Assembly (NCBI RefSeq): GCF_035751725.1
Contig: NZ_CP142104.1
Coordinates: 1,612,001 to 1,676,000, forward strand
DNA length: 64,000 nt
Direction: 5' to 3'
From: Pseudomonas frederiksbergensis
Lineage (GTDB): Bacteria > Pseudomonadota > Gammaproteobacteria > Pseudomonadales > Pseudomonadaceae
The stretch's first letter is position 1; each line of letters opens with the position of its first letter. Position numbers and translations under genes: made by a program. Below the pieces are notes generated by a model. It was not told where the DNA came from. It saw nothing but the letters and a program-made list of their open reading frames with translations, and ran no database searches. Below, in pieces: positions 9,001 through 17,570 of the stretch.

Positions 9001-10975
9001 CTTCGACGGCCAGCGCACCGGTTATGCCTACGACCTCAACGGCCACCTGCTGGAAAAGACCGAGTTCGGCGCCGACGGCAGCCAGCGCATCACCGTCTAT
9101 CAACGCGACAGCGCCGGTCGCCTGCTGCGCAAGACCCTGCCGGAGGGGACCACGGTCGATTACCGCTACGACGCCCTCGGCCGTTTGGTCAGCGTCGACG
9201 ACGGTCATTGGCCGCTGGCCTACGAATACGACGCCCAGGACCGTTTAGTCGCCGAACACCAGGGCTGGGCCATCCTGCGCTATCGCTACGACAGCGTTGG
9301 TCGCTTGATCCATTGCCGCCTGCCCGACCGCAGCATCCTCGACTACCGCCACGCCCGCGGCGGCGCGCTGATCGCCATCGACCTCAACGGCACCTGCCTG
9401 ACCGAACACCGTTTCAAGGGCGGCCGCGAAACCCAACGCCAGCAAGGTCTGCTGCTCAGCGACTACCGCTACGACGAACAGGGCCGCCTCAAGGCCCAGA
9501 CCGTCTGGCAAACCCAACAGCACCAACTGTTCTGGCGCGATTACTCCTACAGCGCCAACGGCAACCTCGCCGCGCTTTCTGACAATCGAAACCGCCGCAG
9601 CTACCAGTACGACGCGCAAGATCGCCTGGTCCGCATCGACTATGCCCACAGCCAAGGCCCCGAACGCTTCGCCCACGACCCGGCCGGCAACCTCTTGCTG
9701 CAAGACCGCCCCGGCCCGACCACCCTCAAGGCCAATCGCCTGCTCATGGAGGGCGACCGCCACTACGACTACGACGCCTACGGCAACCTCATCCGCGAAC
9801 GCCGCGGCAAAGCCCAATGCCTCGTCACCCACTACCGCTACGACAGCCAACACCGCCTCATCGGCGTCACCAGCCCGGACGGCAGCGAAACGTCCTACCG
9901 CTACGACGCCTTCGGCCGACGCATCGAAAAGACCGTGGCTGGCCAGACCACGGAATTCATCTGGCAAGGCGACCAAATCATCGCCGAAAGCAGCGACCGC
10001 CACTACCAAAGCTACGTCTACGAACCCGGCACCTTCCGCCCCCTCGCCCTGCTCGAAGGCCAAGGCCCGGACAACGCCACGCCGTTCCACTACCACAACA
10101 ACCACCTCGGCACGCCGCAGGAACTGACCAGCCACCAAGGCGAAATCGTCTGGGCCGCGCGCTACAACGGCTACGGCAAACTCACCGAACTGCGCCACGG
10201 CGACGGCAAGCGCCTGGAACAACCGCTGCGCTTCCAAGGCCAATACCACGACCGGGAAAGCGGCCTGCACTACAACCGGCACCGGTACTACAATCCGGAG
10301 ACGGGGCGGTACCTGACGCTGGACCCGAGCAAGCTCAAGGGTGGGCTCAATGGGTACCGGTACACCCTGAACCCGACGGGGTGGGTGGATCCGTTGGGGT
10401 TGGAGGTTTGCCCAGGTGACGGCGGGTGTAAGAAGCCGGCGGTTGGTGAGCAGGATCCGACGGCTAAGGTTGGGGTGGAGGAGGGTGAGCCGACGCTGCC
10501 GATGACGGCGGAGCAGCGGCGGGCGCGGATTGATGAGTTGGCGGAAGCGAATGCTAAGGGACGGGTTGTTGTTATGGAGGAAAAATACGGTATGCATACC
10601 GTCGAGAAGCACAGCCCTGAAATATCAGACGTTGCGCTTAAACAGCGGGCAATCAACGGGGCGAATCCGCATACGGGTGAGATTCCCAAAGGGGCTAATG
10701 GAAGCTTAAGCTCCCAATTCAATAGCTGGCGAATTCATTTGAATGCACTCAATAAAGCTATGACGAGAGAACAACTTGGGCTGGATCCGTTTACAGGGCT
10801 GGACCACAAAAAAGACAGGATTGTCAGGCAGGAGCTGCCGGGCGCGGGGCGTGGTTATAAGCCTAATAAAAAGGATAAGCAAAATCCTCAGCTGAATGAG
10901 AATTTAAACTGGTTTGAGGTTAAGTTTGACAAGGAAGGCATACCGTATACCGGGTTTCCTATGGAGAGCAAATAA
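6050..10975 (+). CDS. Rhs/YD-repeat polymorphic toxin
   Basis: 1641 residues. Residues ~1-440 are a non-repetitive N-terminal region with one hydrophobic stretch (~300-325, LLAAVTGGLGLGL) and no PAAR motif. A DUF6531-type module starts near residue 444 (CPVSMVTGEELLTLEDG). Dozens of YD repeats (YRYDxxGRL) run to ~1390 and form the encapsulating shell. The Rhs core ends with RYYNPETGRYLTLDP and DPLGL (Asp 1447). The last ~190 residues are the variable toxin module, with the motif MHTVEKH (His 1516, His 1521) and a basic Lys/Asn-rich tail. The toxin module resembles no family I can name; spaced His residues suggest a nuclease (inference). Base composition falls sharply near 10560, inside the gene. 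The stop overlaps the ATG of the immunity gene. Start 6050 follows no strong ribosome site; ATG 6113 is an alternative. Confidence 0.9.
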   Translation: MRFPDKTPSISGAIGTLVLTVMNSPDAEAVLKDFRNCLGDYDTWAEKFWNGQTLDIEQVFKVGNEVSLAPAKDGGKQVSAVVASCPAQGPLTLVHMFQASRFVPIGDTPVVLEPIIRDALGKETFGDPIPLVIGPSGILEIPECDRGQRYRISFFPNITTGHVQALYASYQTAIGELEGWLKAEWKAFQPLWKEHSEKGFLDRYNTLQDAQLRGFENALYKLWDDVKQIFDLLADLQANSEKLLEYFTEAELEQLLKASSEAIAKALMIASDEPLLFVYTAAFISWMRMLPPRYLAEIIGEIRAEILINFLLAAVTGGLGLGLRLSGKVLRLVRSEHVRTWLQASSQRLGQLGGDSLNAHADVLKPVVIAGRGPSVGPAPVTPLHITAGDSPPLSVSNPAPVVREKSQPSTRLSKQEHHDDASTQSTNPNGAPADSAAQTRTNGCPVSMVTGEELLTLEDGTLDGRLPFIFTRLYRTSAAELDIGLGRGWSHALAHRLLIEGEQVIWIDQENRRTTFPRPSLQRPAIHNSLARAAIYLSNEPDELIIAQPGEEAPFLHFRDGRLIALSDRYDNRLTVQRNIYGDISRLDNGAGRCLRLRYEHRHLVAIDYQSFHPAPTRDESWRTEQTLVSYRYDARFRLVEATNAAGESERYDYDDQHVILQRQLAGGASFYWEWQGLGAAARCVRHWASFAQMDSRYTWGEDGSVTVHNLDGSEEVYVHDDRARLVRQVDPAGGEHLKAYDEQGRLIAEQDPLGAVTEYRYDEVGRLVALIPPEDEPTSYEYRNGFLHARQRGKAVWTYRRNEQGDVIEAIDPDGQSTWYHYDSQGQLKTISYPDASAHYFVRNHLGQLTEETLPDGSQRCFSYDALGRLLTRQDEHGAITHYQWDAVGRLLQTTLPSGATLAWSYNAYGKVIAEQDELGRITRYEYADDLHLISRCLNPDGSELKYRYDSARLLLTDIENESGEHYRLDYTPNGLIRQETGFDGQRTGYAYDLNGHLLEKTEFGADGSQRITVYQRDSAGRLLRKTLPEGTTVDYRYDALGRLVSVDDGHWPLAYEYDAQDRLVAEHQGWAILRYRYDSVGRLIHCRLPDRSILDYRHARGGALIAIDLNGTCLTEHRFKGGRETQRQQGLLLSDYRYDEQGRLKAQTVWQTQQHQLFWRDYSYSANGNLAALSDNRNRRSYQYDAQDRLVRIDYAHSQGPERFAHDPAGNLLLQDRPGPTTLKANRLLMEGDRHYDYDAYGNLIRERRGKAQCLVTHYRYDSQHRLIGVTSPDGSETSYRYDAFGRRIEKTVAGQTTEFIWQGDQIIAESSDRHYQSYVYEPGTFRPLALLEGQGPDNATPFHYHNNHLGTPQELTSHQGEIVWAARYNGYGKLTELRHGDGKRLEQPLRFQGQYHDRESGLHYNRHRYYNPETGRYLTLDPSKLKGGLNGYRYTLNPTGWVDPLGLEVCPGDGGCKKPAVGEQDPTAKVGVEEGEPTLPMTAEQRRARIDELAEANAKGRVVVMEEKYGMHTVEKHSPEISDVALKQRAINGANPHTGEIPKGANGSLSSQFNSWRIHLNALNKAMTREQLGLDPFTGLDHKKDRIVRQELPGAGRGYKPNKKDKQNPQLNENLNWFEVKFDKEGIPYTGFPMESK

Positions 10976-11391
10976 TGTTGAAAAACCCTTTTTTAGATGT
11001 GGAGTTTGTCCCTGACTTGATGTGGTTCATTGGTCAGTTTGATGTGTATGATCGTGAAGAAACCAAGGGGGCAGAGCTGGCGGTTTACAATCCAGATGAT
11101 GAATGTGACAGAGAAAAATTGATTGTTAAATATGGTTTGGATTTGAAGTGCCTGTCCTATAGGCATAAATTTGTATTGGTAAGGTTTTTAGGAGAGAAGC
11201 TTGATGATCCGAACTTTGACTTTCAGAGCTTGTTTGAAATAGGCGAGGACTGCGCGGGTAGTTGGCCTAGAGGGGAATGGTATAACTTGCAAAATCCTAA
11301 AGGGTTCCTTCAGGATGTTTATGTGAATGCAAAAAAAGTTTGGAAAAAAGATCTCGAAAAAGCAGCGCTTGAAGATCCTTCTACTTGGTAG
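10975..11391 (+). CDS. probable immunity protein for the Rhs toxin
   Basis: 138 residues, acidic and aromatic (MLKNPFLDVEFVPDLMWFIGQF), AT-rich in contrast to the Rhs body. The ATG overlaps the toxin stop (TAATG), the standard place for a cognate immunity gene, which gives strong contextual support. No named immunity family is recognised. It would bind and block the C-terminal module of the Rhs protein in the producing cell. No signal peptide is visible, consistent with protection of the cytoplasm. Confidence 0.75.
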   Translation: MLKNPFLDVEFVPDLMWFIGQFDVYDREETKGAELAVYNPDDECDREKLIVKYGLDLKCLSYRHKFVLVRFLGEKLDDPNFDFQSLFEIGEDCAGSWPRGEWYNLQNPKGFLQDVYVNAKKVWKKDLEKAALEDPSTW

Positions 11392-11444
11392 AGCAGTAAG
11401 TGGTTATTAACTTATCACTATCCGCTTTTCGTCAAGAGAAGTAG

Positions 11445-11585
11445 CTGCTCTCGCTATGGCGAGATTCTTTTGATGATTTATTTGAGTGCATGGATACCTA
11501 TTTTGATCAGAAAATTGAAGATCAACGCAATTTTTATGGTGATTTTATTAGAGTGCCTTCAGCGCTATCATCTAGCGTGCGATGA
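11445..11585 (+). pseudogene. degenerate fragment, possibly an old immunity gene
   Basis: An AT-rich open stretch of 46 codons, preceded in frame by TAG at 11442 and ended by TGA at 11583, reads as a normal-looking acidic protein (WRDSFDDLFECMDTYFDQ, then a short tail). It has no convincing start or ribosome site. Lying directly after the Rhs immunity gene and sharing its low GC, it is best explained as the 3' remnant of a displaced immunity or toxin gene. The rest of 11392-11699 holds no gene, only a REP sequence at 11662. Confidence 0.4.
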
Positions 11586-11661
11586 TGCGCAGCCTTAACA
11601 TAGCCTGCGCAATTAACCAGATACACCGCGTTGTTCAGAAGACGGGGCGCTACGCAGCCCT

Positions 11662-11684
11662 GCGGGAGCAAGCTCCCTCGCCAC
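11662..11684. repeat. REP-like palindrome
   Basis: GCGGGAGCAAGCTCCC followed by TCGCCAC, the typical P. fluorescens REP core, just 3' of the convergent EAL/GGDEF gene. Confidence 0.8.
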
Positions 11685-11699
11685 TGGGTACCAACCCAG

Positions 11700-13487
11700 T
11701 CATGCCAACACCCCTAACTCCCCAACTGACACCCGCCCACCCCCCCCATCAATCAAATACAAACTCCCCCCAACAATCTCCTTGGCATGATGCTTGGCCT
11801 GGGAGGCCAGCTCCGCCAGCTGACTGGCGTCCAGCCCCGCACAAGCCTCCGAGCGCAGGTGCACTACCCCAATCGACAACGACAACAAAGCGAACTCCTG
11901 CCGCACCCCCTGCCGGTTCAACGCGGTAAAACATCCCGCCTCAAGGTGCTCCGGCCGGTAGAAGCGGCGGCAGTGGTTCTGGAAGTCGTTCAACAGTTGG
12001 GTCAGGCGTTTACGCCAGTCATCCGGGCCGAGGACCAGTAGGAAGTCGTCGCCGCCGATGTGGCCGACGAAGTCGCGGCTGGGGTCGATGCGTTCGTTCA
12101 GGCATTGCGCCAGGCACAGTAGGACTTCGTCGCCGCGGCCGTAGCCGTAGATGTCGTTGAAGGGTTTGAAGCTGTCGATGTCGACGTAGCAGATCACCGA
12201 CTCCTGGCGTTGTTGCAGCAGGCGGGTGAGGCATTGCTGGATCGGCACGTTGCCCGGTAGCAAGGTCAGCGGGTTGGCGTAGCGGGCCTGCTGGATTTTC
12301 AGTTCGGTGATGAGTTTGAGCACGTCGATGACGCGCCCCAATCCCATGTAGTTGCCGTTGAGGGTGATGATGAAATCTTCTTCGATGCGTTGCCGGGCGC
12401 GGCTGGTGATCAGGCGGCTGACTTGTTGCAGCGACTGATTGAGTTCCACCGCGAGGAAGTCATCACTCATCAGGCGGCTGATGGGTTTGCGCGCGAAGAG
12501 GTCGGTGGCGAAGGGTTTGAGCAAGGCATCGGAGAGCGAATGGCGATGGACGATGCCGCAGGGCTGGCCACGGTCGTCCAGCACTGCCAGGGAGTTGAGA
12601 TTGGCCTGGCGGCGGAACGCTTCCAGGACCGCGGCCGTCGGGGTGTTGTGGGTCACCGCCGGTTGTTCGTTGAGCAATGCGCCAAGGTCATTGACTTCAT
12701 CGCCCAGCGGCACCACCCCGCTGTCTCGGCGGGGCATCAACGCCTTGGCGTCCTGGGAAGGGTGTTCCTGCGGCCGGGCAAGCAGATAGCCCTGGACCAG
12801 ATCGACGCCCATTTCGATCAGCACGGCCAATTCTTCCGGCAGCTCTATCCCCTCGGCAATCACCTGGGCCCGTGAGGCCTGGGCGATTTTCAGGATGGAA
12901 CCGACGAACTCGCGCTTGAGCGCGTCCTGGTGAATGCCGTCGATGAAGTGCCGGTCGATCTTCACATAATCCGGCCGTAGTTCCGACCAGAGACGCAGGC
13001 TTGAATACCCAGCGCCGAGGTCATCCAGGGCGATGGAAAAGCCCATGGCTCGATAGTGATGAAGGGCGGTTTGCAGGAGCTGGAAGTCATCGATCGGGGT
13101 TTGTTCGGTCAATTCGATCACGACTTGGCTGGGTGGGATGCCGAAGTCTTGCAACAACTGCAATGTACGACCGGTCTGGTGCGCCGACTCGAGTAGCGAT
13201 TCGGGCGACACATTGAGGAACAGCTTGCCCGGCAGTTTCTGCTCGTTGAACCGCTGGCAGGCGCTACGTCGGCAGGCCAGTTCCAGTTCACTGAGCCGCC
13301 CGGCCTGGCGGGCAACGGAAAGTAATGCGATAGGGGAGTGCAGGGGGCTGTTGGACGGGCCTCGGGTCAAGGCTTCGTAACCCAGGATGCGTCGTTCGGA
13401 GAGACAAACGATCGGTTGGAACAGGCTGTGCAAACCGCTTTGACTCAGGATTGAGCTCAAGGCACTCAGCTGTTCTATCGTGGTCAT
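11700..13487 (-). CDS. EAL-CBS-GGDEF cyclic-di-GMP enzyme
   Basis: 595 residues. Residues ~15-245 are an EAL phosphodiesterase domain with the key motifs present (YEALTRG, ELTEQ, DDLGAGYSSL, KIDRHFI, AEGIEL, QGYLLARP). Residues ~270-395 are a CBS pair (NSLAVLDDRGQPCGIV, LITSRARQRIEEDFI). Residues ~415-575 are a GGDEF domain with the signature HIGGDDF, a conservative variant, and no clear RxxD inhibitory site. This EAL-first domain order suggests a cytoplasmic enzyme sensing a nucleotide through the CBS domains. No membrane segment. It probably makes or degrades c-di-GMP; the net activity cannot be deduced. Separated from prc upstream by a terminator. Confidence 0.9.
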   Translation of the reverse strand: MTTIEQLSALSSILSQSGLHSLFQPIVCLSERRILGYEALTRGPSNSPLHSPIALLSVARQAGRLSELELACRRSACQRFNEQKLPGKLFLNVSPESLLESAHQTGRTLQLLQDFGIPPSQVVIELTEQTPIDDFQLLQTALHHYRAMGFSIALDDLGAGYSSLRLWSELRPDYVKIDRHFIDGIHQDALKREFVGSILKIAQASRAQVIAEGIELPEELAVLIEMGVDLVQGYLLARPQEHPSQDAKALMPRRDSGVVPLGDEVNDLGALLNEQPAVTHNTPTAAVLEAFRRQANLNSLAVLDDRGQPCGIVHRHSLSDALLKPFATDLFARKPISRLMSDDFLAVELNQSLQQVSRLITSRARQRIEEDFIITLNGNYMGLGRVIDVLKLITELKIQQARYANPLTLLPGNVPIQQCLTRLLQQRQESVICYVDIDSFKPFNDIYGYGRGDEVLLCLAQCLNERIDPSRDFVGHIGGDDFLLVLGPDDWRKRLTQLLNDFQNHCRRFYRPEHLEAGCFTALNRQGVRQEFALLSLSIGVVHLRSEACAGLDASQLAELASQAKHHAKEIVGGSLYLIDGGGGRVSVGELGVLA

Positions 13488-13503
13488 GGCAGTCTCTGGC
13501 GAT

Positions 13504-13552
13504 AAAAAAAAGGACGGGGCGCAACCCCTGCTGGGGGGGGGCGCCCGGTCCT
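13504..13552 (-). terminator. rho-independent terminator of prc
   Basis: On the minus strand an 11-bp GC-rich stem (13541-13551 with 13512-13522, one mismatch) is followed by an 8-nt T run (complement of 13504-13511). It lies between the prc stop and the start of the EAL/GGDEF gene. Confidence 0.8.
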
Positions 13553-13620
13553 GTATTTCACGACAGACTGATGTCAGTTTGATGACACTCCGACGAGCAT
13601 CACCATTAAATGGCCATCAC

Positions 13621-15699
13621 TCAGTGCTTGGCGACCGCCGTGTTGAGTTTCAGGTAATCCAGGAGGATTCGCCCGGTTTCACTCAGGTAGGCATCGTCTT
13701 CCGGCTTGGTCTTTTCCGGTTCGGTGATCAGGTCCTCGTCTTCTTTCTTCAGCTCTTTGAGCGGTTCTTCGCCCTTGGCCTTGCGACGCAGGTTTTCCAT
13801 TGCCAGTTGCTTGGCCTCGATGTCGGCATGCTGCGCGCGGCGCTCGGCTTCGTTGAGGGTGACGGTTTTCTCCATCATCAGCTTCTGCGCGAGGGCCAGC
13901 TTGTCACGGATGAACACGAATTCCGCGTCCTGGGACGAGCGCGCGTCATGGTCGGACTTGAGTTGGGCCAGGAACGGCTTGAACGGGTCCACGGCTGGCT
14001 TGATCGCGGGGCGGATGGTGTCCCACGGCATGGCCTCGGGCAGGGCGCTTTCACCGATTTCCTTGGTGTCGATGATCGACGGGTAATTGATGTCAGGCAG
14101 CACGCCTTGGTGCTGGGTGCTCTGGCCGGAAACCCGGTAGAACTTCGCCAGGGTCAGTTTCAGTTCGCCGTGGTTCAGCGGCTGGATAGTTTGCACGGTG
14201 CCCTTGCCGAAGGTCTGGCCGCCGATGATCAAGGCGCGGTGGTAGTCCTGCATGGCGCCGGCGAAAATCTCCGAGGCCGAGGCCGACAGGCGATTGACCA
14301 GCAAGGCCATCGGGCCCTTGTAGAACGCGCCCGGGTTTTCATCTTCCAGCACATCGACCCGGCCATCGGCATTGCGCACGAGCACGGTCGGGCCTTTGTC
14401 GATGAACAGGCTGGTCAGTTCGGTGGCTTCCTGCAAGGAGCCGCCGCCGTTGTTGCGCAAGTCGATGACGACGCCGTCGACCTTATCCTTTTGCAGTTCG
14501 GTCAGCAGCTTCTTGACGTCGCGAGTGGTGCTTTTGTAATCCGGATCCCCAGCGCGGAACGCCTTGAAGTCCAGGTAGAACGCCGGGATCTCGATGATGC
14601 CGAGCTTGTAGTCCTTGCCGTCCTGCTTGAGTTTCAGGACCGATTTTTTCGCGGCCTGTTCTTCCAGCTTCACCGCTTCGCGGGTGATGGACACGACTTT
14701 GCTGGTCTGGTCGTTCGGTGCGTTGCTGGCCGGAATGACTTCCAGGCGGACCACCGAGCCTTTCGGGCCACGGATCAGCTTGACCACTTCATCCAGGCGC
14801 CAGCCGACCACGTCGACCATTTCCTTGTTGCCTTGGGCGACACCAATGATCTTGTCCGCCGGGCCGACCTGCTTGGTCTTGTCCGCCGGGCCCGCTGGCA
14901 CCAGGCGCACGATCTTGACCTGATCGTTATCGCTCTGCAGCACTGCGCCGATGCCTTCCAGGGACAGGCTCATGTTGATGTCGAAGTTCTCCGCGTTATC
15001 CGGCGACAGATAATTGGTGTGCGGGTCGTAGGACATTGCGAAGGTATTGATGTAGGCCTGGAAGATATCTTCGGCACGGGTCTGGTCCAGGCGCGCCAAT
15101 TGGTTCTTGTAGCGCTTGGTCAGGGTTTCCTGGATCTGCTTGGGATCCTTGCCGGCGATCTTCATGCGCAGCACTTCGTCCTTGACGCGTTTGCGCCAGA
15201 GGTCGTCGAGTTCGGCTGTGCTCTTGAGCCAGGCGGCATCCTTGCGGTCGACCAGCAAGGTTTCCTTGGCATTGAAATCGATCTTGTCGACGCCTTTGTT
15301 CAACTCCGCCAAGGCGTAGTCCAGGCGCGCCTTGACGCGGTCCAGGTAGCGCTTGTAGATAATGAAACCGGCGTTAAGGTCACCGCTCTTGAGGAAGTCG
15401 TCGAATTGGGTCTTCCATTTGTCGAACTCGGCGATGTCGCTGGCCAGGAAATAGCTGCGCGACGGATCGAGCAGCTTCAGGTAGCTGTCATGGATGATGA
15501 CCGAGCGTGCGTCATCGAGCGGCGGCTTGCTGTAGTGATGACGCTTGAGCAACTCAACGACATTAAGGCTGGCAATCACCTCGTCGCGATCGGGCTGAAG
15601 CTTGTCCCAGCTGTTGGCCGCGAGCGCATTGCTCGAAAGCGTCGAAACGCCAAGGCCAATGAAAAGGGCAAGTGCAGTACTGGGGAACAAGTGCTTCAT
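13621..15699 (-). CDS. prc: tail-specific (carboxy-terminal processing) protease
   Basis: 692 residues from ATG at 15699, which opens directly into a signal peptide (MKHLFPSTALALFIGLG, ending near ALAA); an upstream ATG at 15732 would add 11 residues. Periplasmic S41 protease: an N-terminal helical domain, a PDZ domain (~245-325), then the catalytic domain with nucleophile Ser ~474 (SASASEIF) and general base Lys ~499 (TFGKGTVQ), spaced as in E. coli Prc/Tsp. It degrades periplasmic proteins from their C-termini; in P. aeruginosa the orthologue (AlgO) acts on MucA. Length is normal for the family. Confidence 0.95.
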   Translation of the reverse strand: MKHLFPSTALALFIGLGVSTLSSNALAANSWDKLQPDRDEVIASLNVVELLKRHHYSKPPLDDARSVIIHDSYLKLLDPSRSYFLASDIAEFDKWKTQFDDFLKSGDLNAGFIIYKRYLDRVKARLDYALAELNKGVDKIDFNAKETLLVDRKDAAWLKSTAELDDLWRKRVKDEVLRMKIAGKDPKQIQETLTKRYKNQLARLDQTRAEDIFQAYINTFAMSYDPHTNYLSPDNAENFDINMSLSLEGIGAVLQSDNDQVKIVRLVPAGPADKTKQVGPADKIIGVAQGNKEMVDVVGWRLDEVVKLIRGPKGSVVRLEVIPASNAPNDQTSKVVSITREAVKLEEQAAKKSVLKLKQDGKDYKLGIIEIPAFYLDFKAFRAGDPDYKSTTRDVKKLLTELQKDKVDGVVIDLRNNGGGSLQEATELTSLFIDKGPTVLVRNADGRVDVLEDENPGAFYKGPMALLVNRLSASASEIFAGAMQDYHRALIIGGQTFGKGTVQTIQPLNHGELKLTLAKFYRVSGQSTQHQGVLPDINYPSIIDTKEIGESALPEAMPWDTIRPAIKPAVDPFKPFLAQLKSDHDARSSQDAEFVFIRDKLALAQKLMMEKTVTLNEAERRAQHADIEAKQLAMENLRRKAKGEEPLKELKKEDEDLITEPEKTKPEDDAYLSETGRILLDYLKLNTAVAKH

Positions 15700-15838
15700 G
15701 CTGATTCGACGCAGGGACAATTGATAACGCATATTAGGCCGTCTTTGAAGTCGCCGGTTCCATGTGGCCCGGGCGCATAATGCAAGAAAGCCCGGCGTTG
15801 AAGCAGCGGGCCCAGTCGAGACTCACTATGGAGGCACC

Positions 15839-16801
15839 GTGAAAGCATTGCAAGGCGTTGAAGGCCAAGTGGTATGGGCAGATGAGCCAAGTCCGGCCTG
15901 TGATGCAGGCCAAGTTCGCATCCGTGTGGCAGCCGCCGGCCTGAATCGGGCCGATTTACTGCAAAAAGCCGGGCATTATCCACCTCCACCGGGCGCCAGC
16001 CAGGTGTTGGGGCTGGAATGTTCCGGGATAATCAGCGAAGTCGGGCCCGGCTCTTCCTGGCAGGTCGGAGACCGCGTTTGCGCGTTACTGGCCGGTGGCG
16101 GGATGGCCGAAGAGGTGGTGGTCGATGGTCGCCATGTCTTGCCCGTGCCGGAAGGCTTGTCGATGGCCGAAGCGGCCGCGCTGCCCGAGGTCTACGGCAC
16201 CGCGTGGCTGAATCTGTTCCAGCTCGCCGGGCTGCGGCCGGGTGAAAAAGTGCTGCTGCACGCCGGTGCCAGCGGTGTTGGCTCGGCGGCGATCCAGCTC
16301 TGCAAGGCGTTTGGCAACCCGTGTTGGGTCAGCGTCGGTTCGGCGGATCGGCTGGCCTATTGCGAAGCGCTGGGAGCCCAGGGCGGCGTGGTGCGCACCG
16401 ACGACATCAACAGCCTGAACGACTTCGCGCCGTTCGATGTGATCCTCGATCCGGTCGGCGCGAACTACGCCAGTCTCAACGTGAAACTTTTGTCAGTTGA
16501 CGGCCGCTGGGTGTTGATCGGCCTCATGGGCGGTCGCACGGCTGAGCTCGACCTCGCCCAAGTGTTGGGCAAGCGCATCCAATTGCTCGGCTCGACCCTG
16601 CGCAGCCGCAACGATCAATTCAAGGCCGATCTGATCAGCGAGCTGGGGCAGCAGGTATGGCCGTTGTTCGCTGATAAACGCTTGAGCCCGCAGTTGGCCC
16701 GGACGTTTGCGGTTACCGATGCCGAAGCGGCGTTTGCGGAACTGGCGACCAACCAGGTGTCGGGGAAGTTGGTGTTGGTGATTGATGAAGGCCTGAGTTG
16801 A
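15839..16801 (+). CDS. NADPH:quinone oxidoreductase (zeta-crystallin/PIG3-like)
   Basis: 320 residues from GTG at 15839 with GGAGG seven nt upstream. Medium-chain dehydrogenase/reductase without structural zinc Cys. Motifs: AAAGLNRADLLQKAGHYPPPPGAS, the hallmark of the PIG3-type quinone reductases; LGLECSG; and the dinucleotide-binding stretch HAGASGVGSAAIQL. Reduces quinones using NADPH in the cytosol. Divergent from prc. Confidence 0.92.
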   Translation: MKALQGVEGQVVWADEPSPACDAGQVRIRVAAAGLNRADLLQKAGHYPPPPGASQVLGLECSGIISEVGPGSSWQVGDRVCALLAGGGMAEEVVVDGRHVLPVPEGLSMAEAAALPEVYGTAWLNLFQLAGLRPGEKVLLHAGASGVGSAAIQLCKAFGNPCWVSVGSADRLAYCEALGAQGGVVRTDDINSLNDFAPFDVILDPVGANYASLNVKLLSVDGRWVLIGLMGGRTAELDLAQVLGKRIQLLGSTLRSRNDQFKADLISELGQQVWPLFADKRLSPQLARTFAVTDAEAAFAELATNQVSGKLVLVIDEGLS

Positions 16802-16932
16802 TTTTTGACCTGTGAAAGCCGCTGACCTTTGGTCGGCGGCCCGCGTCCGATGCACGCGCCCTGCTAGCGTTAATCAATGAGGGGATGGGGTAACCGCAGC
16901 TTTTATTTCACCGCAAGGTGAAGAGGTTGATC

Positions 16933-17568
16933 ATGGCCATCGCCGAATGGCGCATGCAGGGCGTCGAGTTCATCGCCTGCAACTGCAATTGGGGCTGCCC
17001 CTGCCAATTCAATGCGCCACCCACCCATGGGCACTGCCAGGCGGTGGCGTCGATGCGGGTGGAGCGCGGGCATTTCAAGGAAGTGGCGCTGGACGGCTTG
17101 TGCTGGGCTGCCACCTTCTCCTGGCCGGGCGCTATCCATGAGGGTAACGGCAGTTGTCAGGTGTTCATCGATGAACGCGCCAACGAGGTGCAACGCGGGG
17201 CCCTGCTGACCATTCTGTCTGGCCTGGAGAGCGATCCTGGGGCCAACGTGTTCCAGGTGTTCAGCAGCACCATGAGTGAAGCGTTCGAACCGCAGTTCGT
17301 GCCCATCACCCTGTCCATCGATGTCGATCAACGCCTGGCGCACCTGGACATTCCAGGGGTGCTGCAGGCCAGCGGCGAGCCGATCCGCAGCCCGATCGAC
17401 GGCTCACCTCATCGCGTGCGCCTCTCACTGCCCAATGGCTTTGAATTCCTCGAGGCGGAAGTCGCCAGCGGCAGCTACCAGACGCATTCAGCCCTCAAGC
17501 TGCAATCCCAGGACAGCCATAGCCACCTCGCCCAGGTGCATTTCACCGGCCACGGCATAGAGCCGTAG
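16933..17568 (+). CDS. DUF1326 cysteine-rich protein
   Basis: 211 residues from ATG at 16933 (ribosome site AGGTGAAGAGG just before). The N-terminus has a tight Cys cluster, C16-N-C18 and C22-P-C24 (ACNCNWGCPCQF), followed by GHCQA at about 35, a likely metal-binding site. The rest is a beta-rich DUF1326 body. Immediately followed, 2 nt after the stop, by a DUF2182 membrane protein; this pairing recurs in many bacteria. Function unknown; metal or redox handling is an inference from the cysteines. Confidence 0.85.
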   Translation: MAIAEWRMQGVEFIACNCNWGCPCQFNAPPTHGHCQAVASMRVERGHFKEVALDGLCWAATFSWPGAIHEGNGSCQVFIDERANEVQRGALLTILSGLESDPGANVFQVFSSTMSEAFEPQFVPITLSIDVDQRLAHLDIPGVLQASGEPIRSPIDGSPHRVRLSLPNGFEFLEAEVASGSYQTHSALKLQSQDSHSHLAQVHFTGHGIEP

Positions 17569-17570
17569 CG

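Noticed and set aside
7900..10200. Regularly spaced repeats that might suggest a CRISPR or tandem repeat array
   Set aside because: They encode YRYDxxGRL protein repeats with variable spacing; not identical DNA repeats.
7718..10612. Long minus-strand frames opposite the Rhs gene (496 and 455 codons)
   Set aside because: Antisense to YD repeats; composition (Val/Ala/Gly runs) reflects repeated codons, with no ribosome site or motif.
13480..15780. A 766-codon open frame on the plus strand opposite prc
   Set aside because: Lies almost exactly antisense to prc, has a repetitive Val/Gly/Leu/Phe composition and no family motifs; a shadow of GC-rich codon use.
16818..16840. Hairpin after the quinone oxidoreductase gene as a terminator
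   Set aside because: A 10-bp stem with one G-T pair exists, but no T run follows; not strong enough to call.
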